From the NCBI GenBank assembly GCA_051009035.1, contig JBPCWY010000110.1, positions 1 through 5,656 on the forward strand: 5,656 nucleotides of DNA. The letters run 5' to 3'. The DNA comes from Persebacter sp051009035 (lineage in GTDB: Bacteria > Pseudomonadota > Gammaproteobacteria > Tethybacterales > Persebacteraceae). The notes beneath the pieces are model-generated. The model saw only the letters and a list, made by a program, of their open reading frames with translations, was not told the origin of the DNA and did no database searches. A program made the translations under genes and the position numbers. Shown here piece after piece: positions 4,550-5,656 of the stretch (the stretch's first letter is position 1; each line of letters opens with the position of its first letter).

Positions 4550-5617
4550 ATGGAAACAATGCGCGCGGTAATTTTAACCGGACACGGCGGTTTGGAAAAA
4601 TTGGAATACCGCAAAGATTGGCCCAAACCCCGCCCCGCCGCCGGGGAAGTTTTGGTGCGCGTTTGCGCTTGCGGGTTGAATAACACCGATGTCAATACGC
4701 GCACCGGCTGGTATTCGCCAAGCGCCGGCGGGGCGACAACCGGGGACGCGCAGCCGGACGCGCGGGAAGCGGACGCCGCTTGGAGCGGGACGGCGCTGCA
4801 ATTTCCGCGCATTCAAGGCGGGGATGCGGCGGGAATCGTGGAAAGCGCGGAAGATGCGGAATTAATCGGACGCCGCGTTTTAATTGACCCGTGCATGCGC
4901 GACCCGGACGCGCCGGACGATTTGGAAAAAGTCGCGTATTTTGGCAGCGAATGCGACGGCGGTTTCGCCGAATATGTGAAAGTCCCGGCGCGGCAGGTAT
5001 ATCCCGTCAATTGCGGCTTAAGCGACGCGGAGCTGGCAACTTTCGCCATTTCGTATTCCACCGCGGAAAACATGTTAACCCGCGCAAAAGTTTGCGCCGA
5101 AGATACCGTGTTAATTTCCGGCGCATCGGGCGGGGTCGGTTCGGCGTTAATTCAACTCGCCAAACGGCGGGGCGCGCGCGTTGCCGCGTTAAGCGGCGAA
5201 AGCAAACACGATGCGTTGCGCGAAATCGGCGCGGATTTGCTTTTGCCGCGCGCGCCGCAAGATTTGCCCGCGGCGTTGGCGGCGTTTGGTCCGGTTTCGG
5301 TTGTCGCGGATGTTGTCGGCGGGGCGTATTTTTCGGCGCTGGAAAATATTATCCGGCGGGGCGGGCGTTATGTTTGTTCGGGCGCGATAGCCGGGGCGGA
5401 AGTCCGTTTTGATTTGCGCCCTTTTTATTTGCGCGATTTAACTTTTTACGGCGCAACCGCATTAGCCCCCGGCGTTTTCGCCAATTTAACGGGATACATT
5501 GAACGCGGCGAAATCCGCCCGTTGCTGGCAAAAACCTACCCGCTCAAAAACCTGCGCGAAGCCCAGCAAGAATTCATCCAAAAACGCCACATCGGCAACA
5601 TCGCGGTCGTCATGTAA
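4550..5617 (+). CDS. MDR-superfamily oxidoreductase (alcohol dehydrogenase/quinone oxidoreductase-like)
   Basis: This is a 355-residue cytoplasmic NAD(P)-dependent oxidoreductase of the medium-chain dehydrogenase/reductase superfamily. The GroES-like N-terminal domain spans about 1-165 and includes CACGLNNTDVNTRTGWYS (39-56) and FPRIQGGDAAGIVE (85-98). The Rossmann nucleotide-binding domain spans about 165-305, with ISGASGGVGSALIQLAKRRGA at 189-209. The C-terminal helix region contains YIERGEIRPLLAKTYPL (316-332) and KRHIGNIAV (345-353). The GHE motif of zinc-dependent alcohol dehydrogenases is GGD here and CGxCGTD is CGLNNTD, so the usual catalytic zinc ligands appear absent, as in quinone-oxidoreductase-like members. 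Residues about 57-80 are an Ala/Gly/Asp-rich insertion that I recall from this 'alcohol dehydrogenase family protein' subgroup. The start at 4550 has GGAG at 4538-4541 with an 8-nt spacer; Met4 would be too far from it. It diverges from the CMD-creatinase operon. The substrate is unknown. Confidence 0.88.
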   Translation: METMRAVILTGHGGLEKLEYRKDWPKPRPAAGEVLVRVCACGLNNTDVNTRTGWYSPSAGGATTGDAQPDAREADAAWSGTALQFPRIQGGDAAGIVESAEDAELIGRRVLIDPCMRDPDAPDDLEKVAYFGSECDGGFAEYVKVPARQVYPVNCGLSDAELATFAISYSTAENMLTRAKVCAEDTVLISGASGGVGSALIQLAKRRGARVAALSGESKHDALREIGADLLLPRAPQDLPAALAAFGPVSVVADVVGGAYFSALENIIRRGGRYVCSGAIAGAEVRFDLRPFYLRDLTFYGATALAPGVFANLTGYIERGEIRPLLAKTYPLKNLREAQQEFIQKRHIGNIAVVM

Positions 5618-5651
5618 AACCGCCATGCAACCATGCAAATACGCGGCGGTT
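5618..5651 (+). repeat. Short inverted repeat after the MDR gene, enclosing a tandem 8-mer
   Basis: AACCGCC (5618-5624) and GGCGGTT (5645-5651) form a 7-bp inverted repeat right after the MDR stop codon. The segment also contains the tandem repeat CCATGCAA twice (5623-5638). It could be part of a transcription-end structure, but the 20-nt loop is long and the window ends before any T-run could be seen. Confidence 0.35.
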
Positions 5652-5656
5652 GAAAT

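Noticed and set aside
4891..5412. Plus-strand open frame of 173 codons in another frame of the MDR gene
   Set aside because: It is very Arg-rich and overlaps a complete MDR protein; it is a shadow frame.
1..5656. CRISPR array, insertion sequence, tRNA or rRNA genes
   Set aside because: I saw no regularly spaced repeats, transposase motifs, terminal inverted repeats with target duplications, or cloverleaf-like sequence.

Overview
The window carries five protein-coding genes packed end to end. The sequence is moderately GC-rich (roughly mid-50s percent by eye). Lysine is almost always AAA, while Ala, Gly and Arg codons are GC-rich. The gene content (ViaA, RmuC, creatinase, a PcaC-like protein and an MDR oxidoreductase) points to a member of the Pseudomonadota, possibly an alphaproteobacterium. 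That placement is inferred from family distribution only. Base and codon use look uniform across all five genes. I see no mobile element, CRISPR array, tRNA or rRNA.

Layout. (1) The 3' part of viaA, a VWA-domain protein, runs rightward from the left edge to 1123. (2) A leftward cluster runs from 4262 to 1120: a carboxymuconolactone decarboxylase (PcaC/CMD)-family protein, then creatinase after 41 nt, then rmuC after 6 nt. (3) A divergent intergenic region of 287 nt (4263-4549) has candidate -10 boxes facing both ways, a short dyad beside the rightward one, and a strongly C-rich tract. (4) An MDR-superfamily oxidoreductase runs rightward from 4550 to 5617. The last 39 nt hold a short inverted repeat. 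viaA and rmuC converge and share the bases of their stop codons (TTAA, 1120-1123).

Function. The best-identified gene is creatinase (creatine + water to sarcosine + urea). Every active-site residue I could place from the Pseudomonas enzyme is present at a constant offset of -2. The CMD-family protein is probably co-transcribed with it, and the MDR oxidoreductase is divergently transcribed. The arrangement suggests a small catabolic module around creatine or a related guanidino compound, but the substrates of these two companions cannot be read from sequence. rmuC (genome maintenance) and viaA (partner of the MoxR-type ATPase RavA) are housekeeping-type genes with no obvious link to creatine.

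The most unusual structure is a perfect 11-bp inverted repeat at the creatinase-rmuC junction. In the mRNA it would pair the rmuC start codon with codons at the end of the creatinase gene. A terminator-like hairpin with a run of eight Ts lies between the CMD gene and creatinase. Together they suggest that expression within the leftward operon is tuned at its junctions.
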